Below are positions 23,873 to 31,808 of a stretch of 32,718 nt of DNA, in pieces. The DNA lies in NCBI RefSeq assembly GCF_002995845.1, contig NZ_PVXP01000034.1, positions 1-32,718 on the forward strand, written 5' to 3'. The notes beneath the pieces were generated by a model that was not told the DNA's origin, ran no database searches, and was given only the letters and a program-made list of their open reading frames with translations. Position 1 is the first letter of the stretch, and every line of letters begins with the position of its first letter. A program made the position numbers and the translations under genes. Source of the stretch: Clostridium luticellarii (GTDB taxonomy: Bacteria; Bacillota; Clostridia; Clostridiales; Clostridiaceae).

Positions 23873-24253
23873 TTAGACTGTGGTGGTTGTAGTAGTAGAT
23901 GGTGTGTAATCCATAAACTGAATCATTTTCAATGAAGTAACAGCCTCGGCCACTGGTGCCGCCGGCAATGCAGAAGTTTTAATGAATCCAAATATAGTAA
24001 CAGGAATAACCTCTGTACCCATAGAGTTATTAAAATCTACATCTTCATATACAATTCCAAAAGCTGTTGAGCCTAATGCCGATGTATTTACAGATTTGCC
24101 CTCCTTGTCAATTATGGTGCCAGCTAGAAGTATGCCATTCTCATCAAGTGTTACGTTAGTCTTATTTACCTTTAGGTTTACATTCAAATACAAGCCATTA
24201 TAAGCCAATATTTGTTTCTGCCCTGCTGTTATTGTTTTAGTACTTTGTCTCAT
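23873..24253 (-). CDS. Head decoration-like protein with Thr-rich end
   Basis: 126 aa, immediately before the major capsid gene, where lambda gpD-like decoration proteins lie. The body (TAGQKQILAYNGLYLNVNLKVNKTNVTLDENGILLAGTIID) is beta-rich. The C-terminus is DYTPSTTTTTTV, the shortest of the four Thr-rich tails. It probably sits on the outside of the capsid; assignment by position and size. Confidence 0.6.
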   Translation of the reverse strand: MRQSTKTITAGQKQILAYNGLYLNVNLKVNKTNVTLDENGILLAGTIIDKEGKSVNTSALGSTAFGIVYEDVDFNNSMGTEVIPVTIFGFIKTSALPAAPVAEAVTSLKMIQFMDYTPSTTTTTTV

Positions 24254-24258
24254 ATAAA

Positions 24259-24894
24259 TTACCTCCTAATAAATTTTTCAAGCTGTTCTGGTGCTTTTAG
24301 ACTTTCAGCTTTTCTCTTGGCAAGTTTTTCACCTAAAGAAAGAGCACCATCTTGGGGATTTTCTTCCCCTGCTGGTGCTCCGCCGCTGGGTGCTCCGCCA
24401 AAATGGCCGCTGCCCTTTATTTCTTTTTCAAACAGATAGTCGTCAGACTTTTTAATTGCATCAACCTGCTCCTTAAGCCCGATAAAATTGCCATTATCAT
24501 CAAGTGTCAATTTATCTAAGTCTAGCAACCCTTTTAGAACCCTAGGATTCTTAGCCCCTACGGTAGCTAATTTAGATTCAAGAGCAATATTGAATACTTG
24601 TTTCTTATATTCTGCCTCCTGCTTGTCTAAATCTTCTTTATTCTTAGTCTGCAGATCAGTAAGCTTGGTTTTTAGATCTTCGTTGTCCTTTGCTAAAGGT
24701 TCTAGGTCTTTAATCTGTTTGTCCCTGTCACCTACAGTCTTTTTATAATCATCACGCTCCTTTTTAGTCTGATTATATGTATCATTAGAAACATATTCAG
24801 AACTATCTACCAGGTCAATATCTTTATATTTCTTCTGTATATCCTCCGGTATGGATTTATAGGTGTCTCCTAATATTTCACTTAATTTTGGCAT
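24259..24894 (-). CDS. Capsid scaffold protein (phage minor structural protein GP20-like)
   Basis: 211 aa. A long charged coiled coil (~35-115, KKERDDYKKTVGDRDKQIKDLEPLAKDNEDL...) is followed by the conserved helix/turn GAKNPRVLKGLLDLDKLTLDDNG and a Gly/Pro-rich linker before a basic C-terminus. This is the usual build of GP20/scaffold proteins, which guide capsid assembly and then leave. Confidence 0.85.
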   Translation of the reverse strand: MPKLSEILGDTYKSIPEDIQKKYKDIDLVDSSEYVSNDTYNQTKKERDDYKKTVGDRDKQIKDLEPLAKDNEDLKTKLTDLQTKNKEDLDKQEAEYKKQVFNIALESKLATVGAKNPRVLKGLLDLDKLTLDDNGNFIGLKEQVDAIKKSDDYLFEKEIKGSGHFGGAPSGGAPAGEENPQDGALSLGEKLAKRKAESLKAPEQLEKFIRR

Positions 24895-24914
24895 TGTAAT
24901 TCCTCCTTATATTT

Positions 24915-25193
24915 TTAATCATCAATAAATTTTATTGCAAAAGATTTCATTATGTTTTCATGTATCTGTTCTAAGCTTGTGTGTATATCGCCATATTCAC
25001 CCATTTTAATAATTATAGGAGTGCGTGGCTTTGCTGCTGGCTCTATTAATGGATTCGTAAGTGGGTTAATAGCATCCTTTGATAGTTTCTTAGGGAGGGG
25101 CATATATGCACAAGCTTCCTTCCTTTTATTATTGCAGTTTTTTACCTTGGGGCATTCCATACATTTCTCTGATAATTTACTTATAGCGCCCAC
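24915..25193 (-). CDS. Small Cys-rich phage protein
   Basis: 92 aa, starting at GTG that shares a base with the preceding stop (TAGTG), after AAGGAGGAG. N-terminal CMECPKVKNCNNKRKEACAY has four Cys in a metal-binding-like pattern; the rest is Pro-rich then helical. It lies between portal/minor head and scaffold genes. Not recognised further. Confidence 0.6.
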   Translation of the reverse strand: MGAISKLSEKCMECPKVKNCNNKRKEACAYMPLPKKLSKDAINPLTNPLIEPAAKPRTPIIIKMGEYGDIHTSLEQIHENIMKSFAIKFIDD

Positions 25194-25561
25194 TATTTCT
25201 CCTCCTTATATTTTTCTTTATATTTCTGGCTTATGGCCTTATTTCTGTCTATAAGTTTCCGCTGCTCTGTTAAAAGAGAATTGAACTCATTGTACCTTTT
25301 TACATATTCTTCACCAGATACCTTCTTCTTTCCCTTTATTACAGCCCTTAACTGAGCTATCTTATCCCCTATAGCTATGATTCTATTTATATTCTGTCTG
25401 AACTCTGTATCTGCATAATTAACCACATATTCTTTTCCACAGCTAGGGCATACAAAATAATTCTTTTCTACAGATATATCATCTTCCATAACAGCAGATT
25501 CAAGCTTCTTCACACTAAAATGTTCATAGCATTTATCACATACAGCATGTTTAATTAGCAT
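25193..25561 (-). CDS. Small zinc-ribbon, coiled-coil phage protein
   Basis: 122 aa. CDKCYEHF and CPSCGKEY form a CxxC...CxxC zinc ribbon (~7-45), followed by a long helical region (~60-120). Start chosen at the ATG 7 nt after AGGAGGT; an upstream ATG would overlap the previous gene by 50 nt. Similar proteins occur near the portal in clostridial and bacillus phages; the role is unknown. Confidence 0.65.
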   Translation of the reverse strand: MLIKHAVCDKCYEHFSVKKLESAVMEDDISVEKNYFVCPSCGKEYVVNYADTEFRQNINRIIAIGDKIAQLRAVIKGKKKVSGEEYVKRYNEFNSLLTEQRKLIDRNKAISQKYKEKYKEEK

Positions 25562-25769
25562 TCTCAGTACCTCCTGTAACAAAGATTGACTGTATATCAT
25601 ACAAGTTCAAAAGAATAATTCCAGCTTCATCTTTAAATTCATATATTTTGTACCTATGTCCGGGACCTTTTAGCTCCTTGTATGCGGCTATAATCTTTGA
25701 TATTGTTTCTTCATCTGCTCTGCCCTTAAAGTATTTAGTATTTGTAAATGTAATTAAATAATCTTTCAT
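25551..25769 (-). CDS. Small phage protein, unknown function
   Basis: 72 aa (MKDYLITFTNTKYFKGRADEETISKIIAAYKELKGPGHRYKIYEF...), an alpha/beta mini-domain. Start set by AGGAGGG just upstream; a longer frame would run into the minor head gene. It sits 8 nt after that gene and overlaps the zinc-ribbon gene by 11 nt. Confidence 0.55.
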   Translation of the reverse strand: MKDYLITFTNTKYFKGRADEETISKIIAAYKELKGPGHRYKIYEFKDEAGIILLNLYDIQSIFVTGGTENAN

Positions 25770-25777
25770 ATTCCCTC

Positions 25778-26749
25778 CTAAACAGTATAATAATCTGATG
25801 GAACAAAATTCTCCCACCAGTCATCTAATTTTTGATTCTTTTCTCCTTTTATCCATCTGTTTATTTCTTTGCCTATATCAGTTAGAGACTTATCGTAAAC
25901 CGGATATTGAGTACATAAACAGTTAGGGTGTGGTGTTGGTACTTTATCATCCGGGTAATTTCCTGTACCCAATTTATAATCATCTTGAGTAGCGAAATCG
26001 TCACATTCATCTGGCCCAAAAGGTACAATCTGACGCTCATAATGTGAACTGGATAATTGCCAGTGTATGGCTGTAGCAAAAGGATCGTCTTGTGTACTCC
26101 TGATATTGCCAATAAAAAAAGCATGGTTTATACTTGTACGTACTAACCGCTGCGCATTATAATCAACTGTTTTGCTGGTTCCTGGATATACCTTAGACCA
26201 TTTCCAATCCTTCTTAGCCTTAGGATTAATATATTTGTTTAAATCGTCCATCAATTCGGTATATGTTTTCCCTTGGCTCATACCTTCAATTAGAACAGTT
26301 TGTATATCCTTCTCATATTTCTTAGTTAAGTCCCATATCCTTTCACTCAATCCCTTGCCATCTTTGTATAGAGTCCCTTTTATTAAGGCTTCTACAGCAC
26401 TTTTAGGCACCCTGGCACATGCAGACAAGTATTTGTCTGGCACATCTTTTATTTCAAATTTAAGCACCTCTTTTTTTATCCTGGCTATTTCCTTTGCAGA
26501 ATCCTCAAGAGACTTTAAACTGAGTTGATTCAACTGTTTATTCAAATCATCAAGATACGTTTTAATGCTCTTAAGATAAGAGTTAATCCAATTGCGTGTT
26601 ATTTTATTGGTCTTTTTATTTCTAAGCTGCTTCTTTAGCTGTTTTGCCGTATTTAAATATAGTTTTTGGATCTTCAATACTTGTTCTGCAGTTAATGCTC
26701 TCTTATTTTTCTCTATAGCCTGATTAAATAGTCTTTGATATTTATTCAT
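25778..26749 (-). CDS. Minor head protein (SPP1 gp7 / Mu F-like)
   Basis: 323 aa. The N-terminal half is helical. Residues ~190-300 hold the Mu F-like domain: YNAQRLVRTSINHAFFIGN, a Cys/Asp-rich stretch ECDDFATQDD, and HPNCLC (~275). Members are minor capsid proteins linked to the portal and to DNA delivery. The start overlaps the portal gene end by 8 nt. Confidence 0.88.
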   Translation of the reverse strand: MNKYQRLFNQAIEKNKRALTAEQVLKIQKLYLNTAKQLKKQLRNKKTNKITRNWINSYLKSIKTYLDDLNKQLNQLSLKSLEDSAKEIARIKKEVLKFEIKDVPDKYLSACARVPKSAVEALIKGTLYKDGKGLSERIWDLTKKYEKDIQTVLIEGMSQGKTYTELMDDLNKYINPKAKKDWKWSKVYPGTSKTVDYNAQRLVRTSINHAFFIGNIRSTQDDPFATAIHWQLSSSHYERQIVPFGPDECDDFATQDDYKLGTGNYPDDKVPTPHPNCLCTQYPVYDKSLTDIGKEINRWIKGEKNQKLDDWWENFVPSDYYTV

Positions 26750-28274
26750 CTATATCATCTTCATTGCTTGAATTGTTGTCATCTCCTGAATTATTTACAG
26801 CATTTTCATCAAGCTGAGCACTACCATTTTCAACCGCTGCCAATTGAGCCTTTTCTTCCAATATCTTATTGTATTCTGCCTCCACATCTTCTTCGTTGCT
26901 ATATTCTTTTAAGTATGAATTTATGCTTCTAACATTAGTTGTAACCTCTGACATTGCAGTATCTCTCTTGGTGTCTGTATCGTCTGGGATAGGGTAGTTA
27001 TGCTCAAAATATAGTGTATAAGCCATAGCCAGCCAATCTGCCTGAAATGTTGGGTATGCTTTTGTCGCAGGTACAACCTTTAAAATAAAATCTATCATAC
27101 TCTTAAATATAGGCTCCCAGTCCGCCCATTTTTCTTCACATCTGGCTATCAGGTCGTTATACATATATCTCATTGCCTTAGCAGAAGGAATATTGGTTAA
27201 ATCCTTTAAATCTGGCATATCTAATATATCTCTCATATCATTATCTAATCTCGTTAAATATGCTTCTATAGCTGCAGCGTTACCCATACTATATTCTTCT
27301 CTAGTAACAGACGCTTGTTTGGATTGTTCTGCCGCTTCATCACTGGTTCTTATAGCATGTAAAGCATTGGGACGTATTTCCATCCTTGCTACATCATCTC
27401 TATTACCATCTATTACCGCTATTGCACCGAACAATTGAAATCTCAAGGCATCTGCAAAATCAGAGTTCTTTTTATTGTATAATTTCTGTGGCTCCATTAA
27501 GTCTTCAAGATCGCTTTCTCCATATCCGTCATTCAATTCTCCACCATTTACAATCAGCCAGCATGGTATATCTGTGAAACCAGTATCAACTTCCACACTA
27601 GATATAGGTGTATCAAACTCATTGTTTGTGTATGTTTCTCTAGTGTAATAGACATCTGGTAGTAAATTACCTTCATCATCTGTTTTGTAACCGTATATAT
27701 TTAAATAATAAACTCTTTTGTCGTCCCCATCTTTATATAAAGCATTAACAGGAGAAGGCTCAAATATCTTAACCTCTAAAAGCTTTCCGTCTGTTTCCTT
27801 ATAGCTTATATTGTCTATAGTTTCATATTTTATTTTTAAAGGTTCTCCTGGATTAGCTTCAACCCTAAGAAGGACTCTTTTTTCTATTGTAGCCATTAAG
27901 AAAGCCTGCTTGGTTATCTTCCAAAATTTATTGGTTTCCAGAATATCTTCTATAAATTTCCTTAATTCTTCTGTTTTATCTTTATTTTCCAAATCATCTG
28001 GCTTTATATTTAAAGTAGGTGGAACACTAAACATAAATCTAGCCTGCTTCTTTAATAAATGTTTGGTTTTATTTCTTATATCCTGTGTGGGTTTATAATC
28101 CAGTTTTTCATTCACGGGCCAGTTCTGCCCGTAGAATATAGGATTATGTTTTGCAAGCTCTAAACTTATGCTTTTACCCCTATAAAAGAAATAGTCACGC
28201 ATTACTTTTATACGTTCCCTTTTTTCTTCTGTATCTAATTTTAAAAGTGTTTCTCTTACATCAACACCATTCAA
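26742..28274 (-). CDS. Portal protein (SPP1 gp6-like)
   Basis: 510 aa, the dodecameric DNA gate of the head. KPTQDIRNKTKHLLKKQARFMFSVPPTL (~60-90), VEVDTGFTDIPCWLIVNGGELNDGYGESDLEDLMEPQKLYNKKNSDF (~225-275) and the helical C-terminus match the phage_prot_Gp6 portal family. The acidic Asn/Asp-rich C-terminus (DDNNSSNEDDIDE) is common in these. It follows the large terminase by 11 nt. Confidence 0.92.
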   Translation of the reverse strand: MNGVDVRETLLKLDTEEKRERIKVMRDYFFYRGKSISLELAKHNPIFYGQNWPVNEKLDYKPTQDIRNKTKHLLKKQARFMFSVPPTLNIKPDDLENKDKTEELRKFIEDILETNKFWKITKQAFLMATIEKRVLLRVEANPGEPLKIKYETIDNISYKETDGKLLEVKIFEPSPVNALYKDGDDKRVYYLNIYGYKTDDEGNLLPDVYYTRETYTNNEFDTPISSVEVDTGFTDIPCWLIVNGGELNDGYGESDLEDLMEPQKLYNKKNSDFADALRFQLFGAIAVIDGNRDDVARMEIRPNALHAIRTSDEAAEQSKQASVTREEYSMGNAAAIEAYLTRLDNDMRDILDMPDLKDLTNIPSAKAMRYMYNDLIARCEEKWADWEPIFKSMIDFILKVVPATKAYPTFQADWLAMAYTLYFEHNYPIPDDTDTKRDTAMSEVTTNVRSINSYLKEYSNEEDVEAEYNKILEEKAQLAAVENGSAQLDENAVNNSGDDNNSSNEDDIDE

Positions 28275-28285
28275 ATTACCACCTC

Positions 28286-29593
28286 CTAGAATACATTTCC
28301 ATATTTAAGTAATGTATTAATTTCATCTGTAACATTATTAGACTTACCTTTGCTATATACAGAATCATCATATGGCTTTCTATTTCTCATAACTACATTC
28401 ACAACAAAATACCTAACAGCGTCCATACAATGGTCATCCTGTTTAAGTGGTTTATCTTCTCCTTGTTCTGTAGCTTTAGTATCCCACCTATAACTCCCAA
28501 ACTCTAGAAATGTATGTTTACAACACTCATTGAATTTTAAGATACCTCTGTGTAAGCAACTAGCCGTTTGCCTTATACCCTTTAATACATCATTGTTAGC
28601 TTTCAATGCTCTGTATTGTCCCTTATTTCGGATATATGCGATATAAGATGCGGCACTAGGGTCAATTATAATAGCCTGTATTGGTCTGCCATCTATGAAC
28701 TTAACCATATCTTTATAATACTGTTCATCATCTTTCTGGGCATTTTCATCACGCCCGGAATAGTAATATTCATCTATCAGGTACCATACTCCATGGTATA
28801 ATCCCCACAATAAAAGAACGGTTGCGTTCTGTGTACCATAATCGCAACTTACATAATATTCTTCATAATCTCGTGGCACTGTCGGGGCTTTAAGAGAATC
28901 ATTAAAACAATCGTAAATCAATCCATCAGCAGGTATCCATAGCCCACGTATAAACCTATCATAGAATACACCTGTATAAGCGTTCTTTATATTCTCTTTA
29001 TATTCTTCTGGCAAAGATAAATTATCATCCAGAGTGAAGTGCCAGTGACAATATCCATTTTTCTCTGATTTATCTATATAGTCTGTTTTTATATAATGCG
29101 TTGGTGTATCAGGGTTAGTCGTCCAAAATGCCTTTGCCCCTAGTAAACTCATTCTCGATAGAGCCTGTTTAGTAAATGTCTCATGGTGCAGTGTTATTTC
29201 ATCCGCATACCACCCACCAATCGTAAGCCCTCTTATTTTGCCTTCATCATTGGCTTTGTTGGCTCCACGGCAATAACATATCTTAGTTTTACCATCAAAC
29301 CGTATAATTAATTGTGCTCCACCCTTAGCACTGTCTTGATATGTAGCTCTATTTCTTCCTAGTATATAAATCATGTCTCCTATTACATTTCTGTATAGGG
29401 AATCAGTACTCTCACCGGACATTAGAAATTTATTATGTTGAGACTGTAACACATATAGAATCCATGCTAAATTAAAGCAGAAGGTTTTCCCGCTTCTTAC
29501 ACTACCCTCTGAAATATTTATGAACCCTATTTTATTATTTATAGTCTTGAATATTACATCTTTCTGTTTAGGAGAGAATTTATATTTAGGCAT
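28286..29593 (-). CDS. Terminase large subunit (PBSX/SPP1-type, Terminase_3)
   Basis: 435-aa packaging motor. The ATPase shows Walker A GSVRSGKT (30-37) and Walker B GGWYADEIT (~124-132). The RNase H-like nuclease shows CDYGTQNAT (~247), AIIIDPSA and QDDHCMDAVRYFV (~385-398) with the acidic metal-binding residues. Closest by look to PBSX XtmB-like terminases. The GGAGGGAGC ribosome site is strong. Confidence 0.95.
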   Translation of the reverse strand: MPKYKFSPKQKDVIFKTINNKIGFINISEGSVRSGKTFCFNLAWILYVLQSQHNKFLMSGESTDSLYRNVIGDMIYILGRNRATYQDSAKGGAQLIIRFDGKTKICYCRGANKANDEGKIRGLTIGGWYADEITLHHETFTKQALSRMSLLGAKAFWTTNPDTPTHYIKTDYIDKSEKNGYCHWHFTLDDNLSLPEEYKENIKNAYTGVFYDRFIRGLWIPADGLIYDCFNDSLKAPTVPRDYEEYYVSCDYGTQNATVLLLWGLYHGVWYLIDEYYYSGRDENAQKDDEQYYKDMVKFIDGRPIQAIIIDPSAASYIAYIRNKGQYRALKANNDVLKGIRQTASCLHRGILKFNECCKHTFLEFGSYRWDTKATEQGEDKPLKQDDHCMDAVRYFVVNVVMRNRKPYDDSVYSKGKSNNVTDEINTLLKYGNVF

Positions 29594-29671
29594 TTCTGCT
29601 CCCTCCTTTAAAAGTATACCAATTTAGTTAACTTCGCTAAACCTCAATTTCACGAAACTGGATCTTTGATA

Positions 29672-29968
29672 TTATTTTTTAAATATCTCTGGATTATCTT
29701 TTATGAGGGCATATAAACCTTTGCTAAATTTCTCTACTTGTTCTTCAGTTAGGTTGGTTTCAGCCACGTCATCAATACCATGCACACATTCGTGAATAAA
29801 GGCACATTGTTCCATATCTTCACTCAAATCTACATTTTGCAATCTTATTACTCCAGTATCATAAGTAATGTCTCCATAGCATACTAATCTGTCAGATATA
29901 ACCGGGCCGTCTACCCTATTTACTACATAATCTTTGAATCCTATCTTAACTTTATCAGGTATCTTCAT
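29672..29968 (-). CDS. Small HExxH protein (metallopeptidase-like) between terminase genes
   Basis: 98 aa. CAFIHECVHGIDDVAE carries HExxH (the zinc-peptidase signature), followed by acidic residues that could give a third ligand. The N-terminal half (KVKIGFKDYVVNRVDGPVISDRLVCYGDITYDTGVIRLQ) is beta-rich. The protein is much shorter than full ImmA/IrrE or SprT proteins. Similar small HExxH proteins occur near phage packaging genes, but no role is known. Ribosome site CAAGGAGGG. A metal-binding fold is likely; protease activity is not shown. Confidence 0.6.
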   Translation of the reverse strand: MKIPDKVKIGFKDYVVNRVDGPVISDRLVCYGDITYDTGVIRLQNVDLSEDMEQCAFIHECVHGIDDVAETNLTEEQVEKFSKGLYALIKDNPEIFKK

Positions 29969-30010
29969 ATTGCCCTCCTTGAATTTTCAATTTTATTTTT
30001 ATTCATAATA

Positions 30011-30058
30011 TTCTTATTAAAAAAGTATATCCTCGGGTATTTTTATACTAAATAAGAA
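30011..30058. repeat. AT-rich inverted repeat between terminase small-subunit and HExxH genes
   Basis: TTCTTATT (30011-30018) pairs with AATAAGAA (30051-30058), with inner AGTATA/TATACT pairing. It could be part of a processing, termination or packaging element. A separate weak hairpin with a T-run (about 30054-30078, minus strand AGCTT/GGGCT then TTTTTTCTTATTT) may terminate transcripts after the small terminase gene. Confidence 0.35.
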
Positions 30059-30093
30059 AAAAGCCCACTATTATGCAAGCTCACAAATATAAA

Positions 30094-30900
30094 TTATTCA
30101 TCTTTTAGTCCTTCCAGCATATCTTTAAGGATACTATCCTCCTGCCCGGTATCCTGCTGTTTTATTTTAGCTTGTTCTATCTCTAATCTATGCTTCTGCT
30201 CCGTAGTCAGTAGGTCGATATGGCTACTTACCCAATCCAAAGCTTTCATTTTATCTTGGAGCTTTATTCTTACACCGTCTTTGCCCTTTGACACTTCCTG
30301 AATGAGAGTTCCATCTACTTCTTTGCTGTCCTTAAAGTCTACATAATTTATTTCTATCATTTCAGGCGTGCCATCTTCTTTCTCACCAATCTTTATTCTC
30401 TTTTTGCCGAACTCGGCATAATCAGTCATATCACTAAATGCTATATCTAAATACTTTTGGAATATATCATCAGGGCTTAACATTGCCCGATTGAGTTTAT
30501 TCTGCTTAAGTCTCTGTATTTCAGCTTTTATTTCAGGTTTTTTCAATAGTTCCCATCCTATAGAATAAGCTGTGTCCTTTGAATATCCTGCTTTTATGGC
30601 TGCCTTGGTTGCATTGAAACATTTAGGATAGTAAATACAAAATAACCTCTGTTTATCAGTGAGTTTATTATTATTTAAAACTTCCTTAATTTCTTCTAAA
30701 ACAGGACTATTATTTTCAGATGGCGCACCTTTTTTTTGTGTGCATACTTTTTCTTTCTTTGTATGCATGTTTTTTCTGTTCCATGCATACCTGGTTTTCC
30801 ATGACTTTACTGTATTTATAGACACATTATATTTACTTGCTATATCTTTATATTTCATGCCCGCCATATAATCTTTTTCTGCCTGCTTTATATCTGCCAT
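30094..30900 (-). CDS. Terminase small subunit (Terminase_2 family, with N-terminal HTH)
   Basis: 268 aa. N-terminal HTH (MKYKDIASKYNVSINTVKSWKTRYAW, ~15-41) is followed by a Lys-rich linker. The Terminase_2 core starts at LTDKQRLFCIYYPKCFNATKAAIKAGYSKDTAYSIGWELLKKPEI (~80-124). The subunit recognises the packaging site on phage DNA and regulates the large subunit. The C-terminal end is helical and acidic. Confidence 0.92.
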   Translation of the reverse strand: MADIKQAEKDYMAGMKYKDIASKYNVSINTVKSWKTRYAWNRKNMHTKKEKVCTQKKGAPSENNSPVLEEIKEVLNNNKLTDKQRLFCIYYPKCFNATKAAIKAGYSKDTAYSIGWELLKKPEIKAEIQRLKQNKLNRAMLSPDDIFQKYLDIAFSDMTDYAEFGKKRIKIGEKEDGTPEMIEINYVDFKDSKEVDGTLIQEVSKGKDGVRIKLQDKMKALDWVSSHIDLLTTEQKHRLEIEQAKIKQQDTGQEDSILKDMLEGLKDE

Positions 30901-30940
30901 CCTTACATGTCACCTCACCTACCTAATACATATTTAAATG

Positions 30941-31111
30941 TTATATATAGTCTTTAAATTCTTTTTCTAAATTTTCAATATATTCTTTGTCTGAACCTTT
31001 ATCTTTGCGTTCTTCCATTCTCTCTTTAGCTTTAATTAACCTATCTTTTCTTATAGCATATGTCTTATTTCCCCTTGCCTGTCCATTTATGTATATAGTT
31101 GAATTACTCAT
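30941..31111 (-). CDS. Small basic phage protein
   Basis: 56 aa (MSNSTIYINGQARGNKTYAIRKDRLIKAKERMEERKDKGSDKEYIENLEKE), charged and helical. Start chosen 5 nt after TAGGAGG; an upstream ATG would make it overlap the next gene without a ribosome site. Lies just before the terminase genes. Function unknown. Confidence 0.55.
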   Translation of the reverse strand: MSNSTIYINGQARGNKTYAIRKDRLIKAKERMEERKDKGSDKEYIENLEKEFKDYI

Positions 31112-31119
31112 ATATCCTC

Positions 31120-31314
31120 CTATCCCAGTGCATAGACACATATATTATCCATACATCTACAAGAGCACATTAATTTTGTCTCCCTATTTTTACACTTTTT
31201 GCAATGATTAATCATAAAATCCTTCGTGCATTTAGCCCTTTGCTCTCTTGTTTTCCCACATGTTGAACATCTCTTTGTGCATGCTATTTTATTTTCATCT
31301 GATTCACTCATCAT
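31120..31314 (-). CDS. Small Cys-rich phage protein
   Basis: 64 aa with ten Cys residues (CTKRCSTC, CKKC, CSCRC and others), enough for two zinc sites. It starts at an ATGA overlap with the preceding zinc-ribbon gene after AGGGAGG; the ATG one codon later is equally possible. Function unknown. Confidence 0.55.
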   Translation of the reverse strand: MMSESDENKIACTKRCSTCGKTREQRAKCTKDFMINHCKKCKNRETKLMCSCRCMDNICVYALG

Positions 31315-31523
31315 TTTACCTCCCTTAAGGCTCCTTTAATCCTTTTATATACCCTACTACCCATACATTCTTTTAGATTATCCGTGGCTTTTTCCGTATA
31401 TAATTTAGGACTAGAACAATATGGGCATCTCAATTCTCCATTGAATCTTTCCTGCTGTTCTACTAATAGTACAAATTCTCTACTACATCTATTACATTTA
31501 ATACTTATGTATATTGGTTTCAT
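31311..31523 (-). CDS. Small zinc-ribbon phage protein, first gene of the late operon
   Basis: 70 aa. IKCNRCSREF and LRCPYCSSPKL form a CxxC...CxxC zinc ribbon; a basic C-terminus follows (MGSRVYKRIKGALREVK). It starts about 28 nt after the terminator-like hairpin at 31551-31583, with a poor ribosome site. Com-like or nucleic-acid-binding roles are possible but not shown. Confidence 0.6.
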   Translation of the reverse strand: MKPIYISIKCNRCSREFVLLVEQQERFNGELRCPYCSSPKLYTEKATDNLKECMGSRVYKRIKGALREVK

Positions 31524-31544
31524 ATTCTATCAACTCATTTCATT

Positions 31545-31770
31545 GCATAAAAATAAGACACCTAGGATTTAATCTAAGTGTCTTAATAAGGGGATATATT
31601 AAATAGCCGTTTCCTTTATTCCTAAGGCAGGTAGCTAACCTGGTCTTATAGTTGCGCATTGTTAAGAGGCTATATAAGCTCATTTGGGGCTGTATATTAT
31701 TATGCCCTACAGCCACAGGCAATGGAAGATCACTCGCACGAATTTTGTTACGCTTTACTTCTGTAGTCCC
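31545..31770 (-). ncRNA. Candidate structured leader or small RNA upstream of phage late genes
   Basis: This 308-bp gap between protein genes (31524-31831) holds a promoter, a GC-richer block and a terminator, but no convincing protein gene. A predicted ~225-nt transcript (start near 31770) can fold as follows. There is a 7-bp hairpin GGCUGUA/UACAGCC (31708-31714 with 31688-31694). A four-way junction is closed by UUAUAUAGCC/GGCUAUUUAA (31668-31677 with 31599-31608, one U-U). It contains hairpins UCUUA/UAAGA (31663-31667 with 31644-31648), CAGGU/ACCUG (31638-31642 with 31628-31632) and CCUU/AAGG (31624-31627 with 31613-31616), with almost no linker bases. The terminator hairpin comes last. 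The structure was found by eye; no known family recognised. Confidence 0.45.
31551..31583 (-). terminator. Terminator-like hairpin at the end of the candidate RNA
   Basis: Minus strand AAGACACTTAG / CTAGGTGTCTT (11-bp stem, one G-U, short AT loop) followed by ATTTTTATG. Because the whole late operon lies just downstream, it would either end a small RNA or act as an attenuator. Confidence 0.65.
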
Positions 31771-31777
31771 TATATAT

Positions 31778-31808
31778 ATTATATCCTATTTTATAAATAT
31801 TTTTGCAA
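31778..31808 (-). promoter_or_regulatory. Candidate late promoter
   Basis: Minus strand perfect TATAAT (31778-31783) with a poor -35: TTGCAA at 19-bp spacing (31803-31808) or TGCAAA at 18 bp. A weak -35 overlapping repeats suggests an activator-dependent promoter. Confidence 0.5.

Noticed and set aside
25882-26124. 80-codon minus-strand frame within the minor head gene
   Set aside because: Shadow frame inside a well-supported gene.
31540-31722. 60-codon minus-strand frame inside the candidate RNA
   Set aside because: TTG start without ribosome site, runs through the terminator hairpin, product unlike a protein. Kept as non-coding, but homologues should be checked.
31590-31780. tRNA gene
   Set aside because: The junction looks cloverleaf-like, but there is no TTC T-loop, D-loop GG or usual stem lengths.
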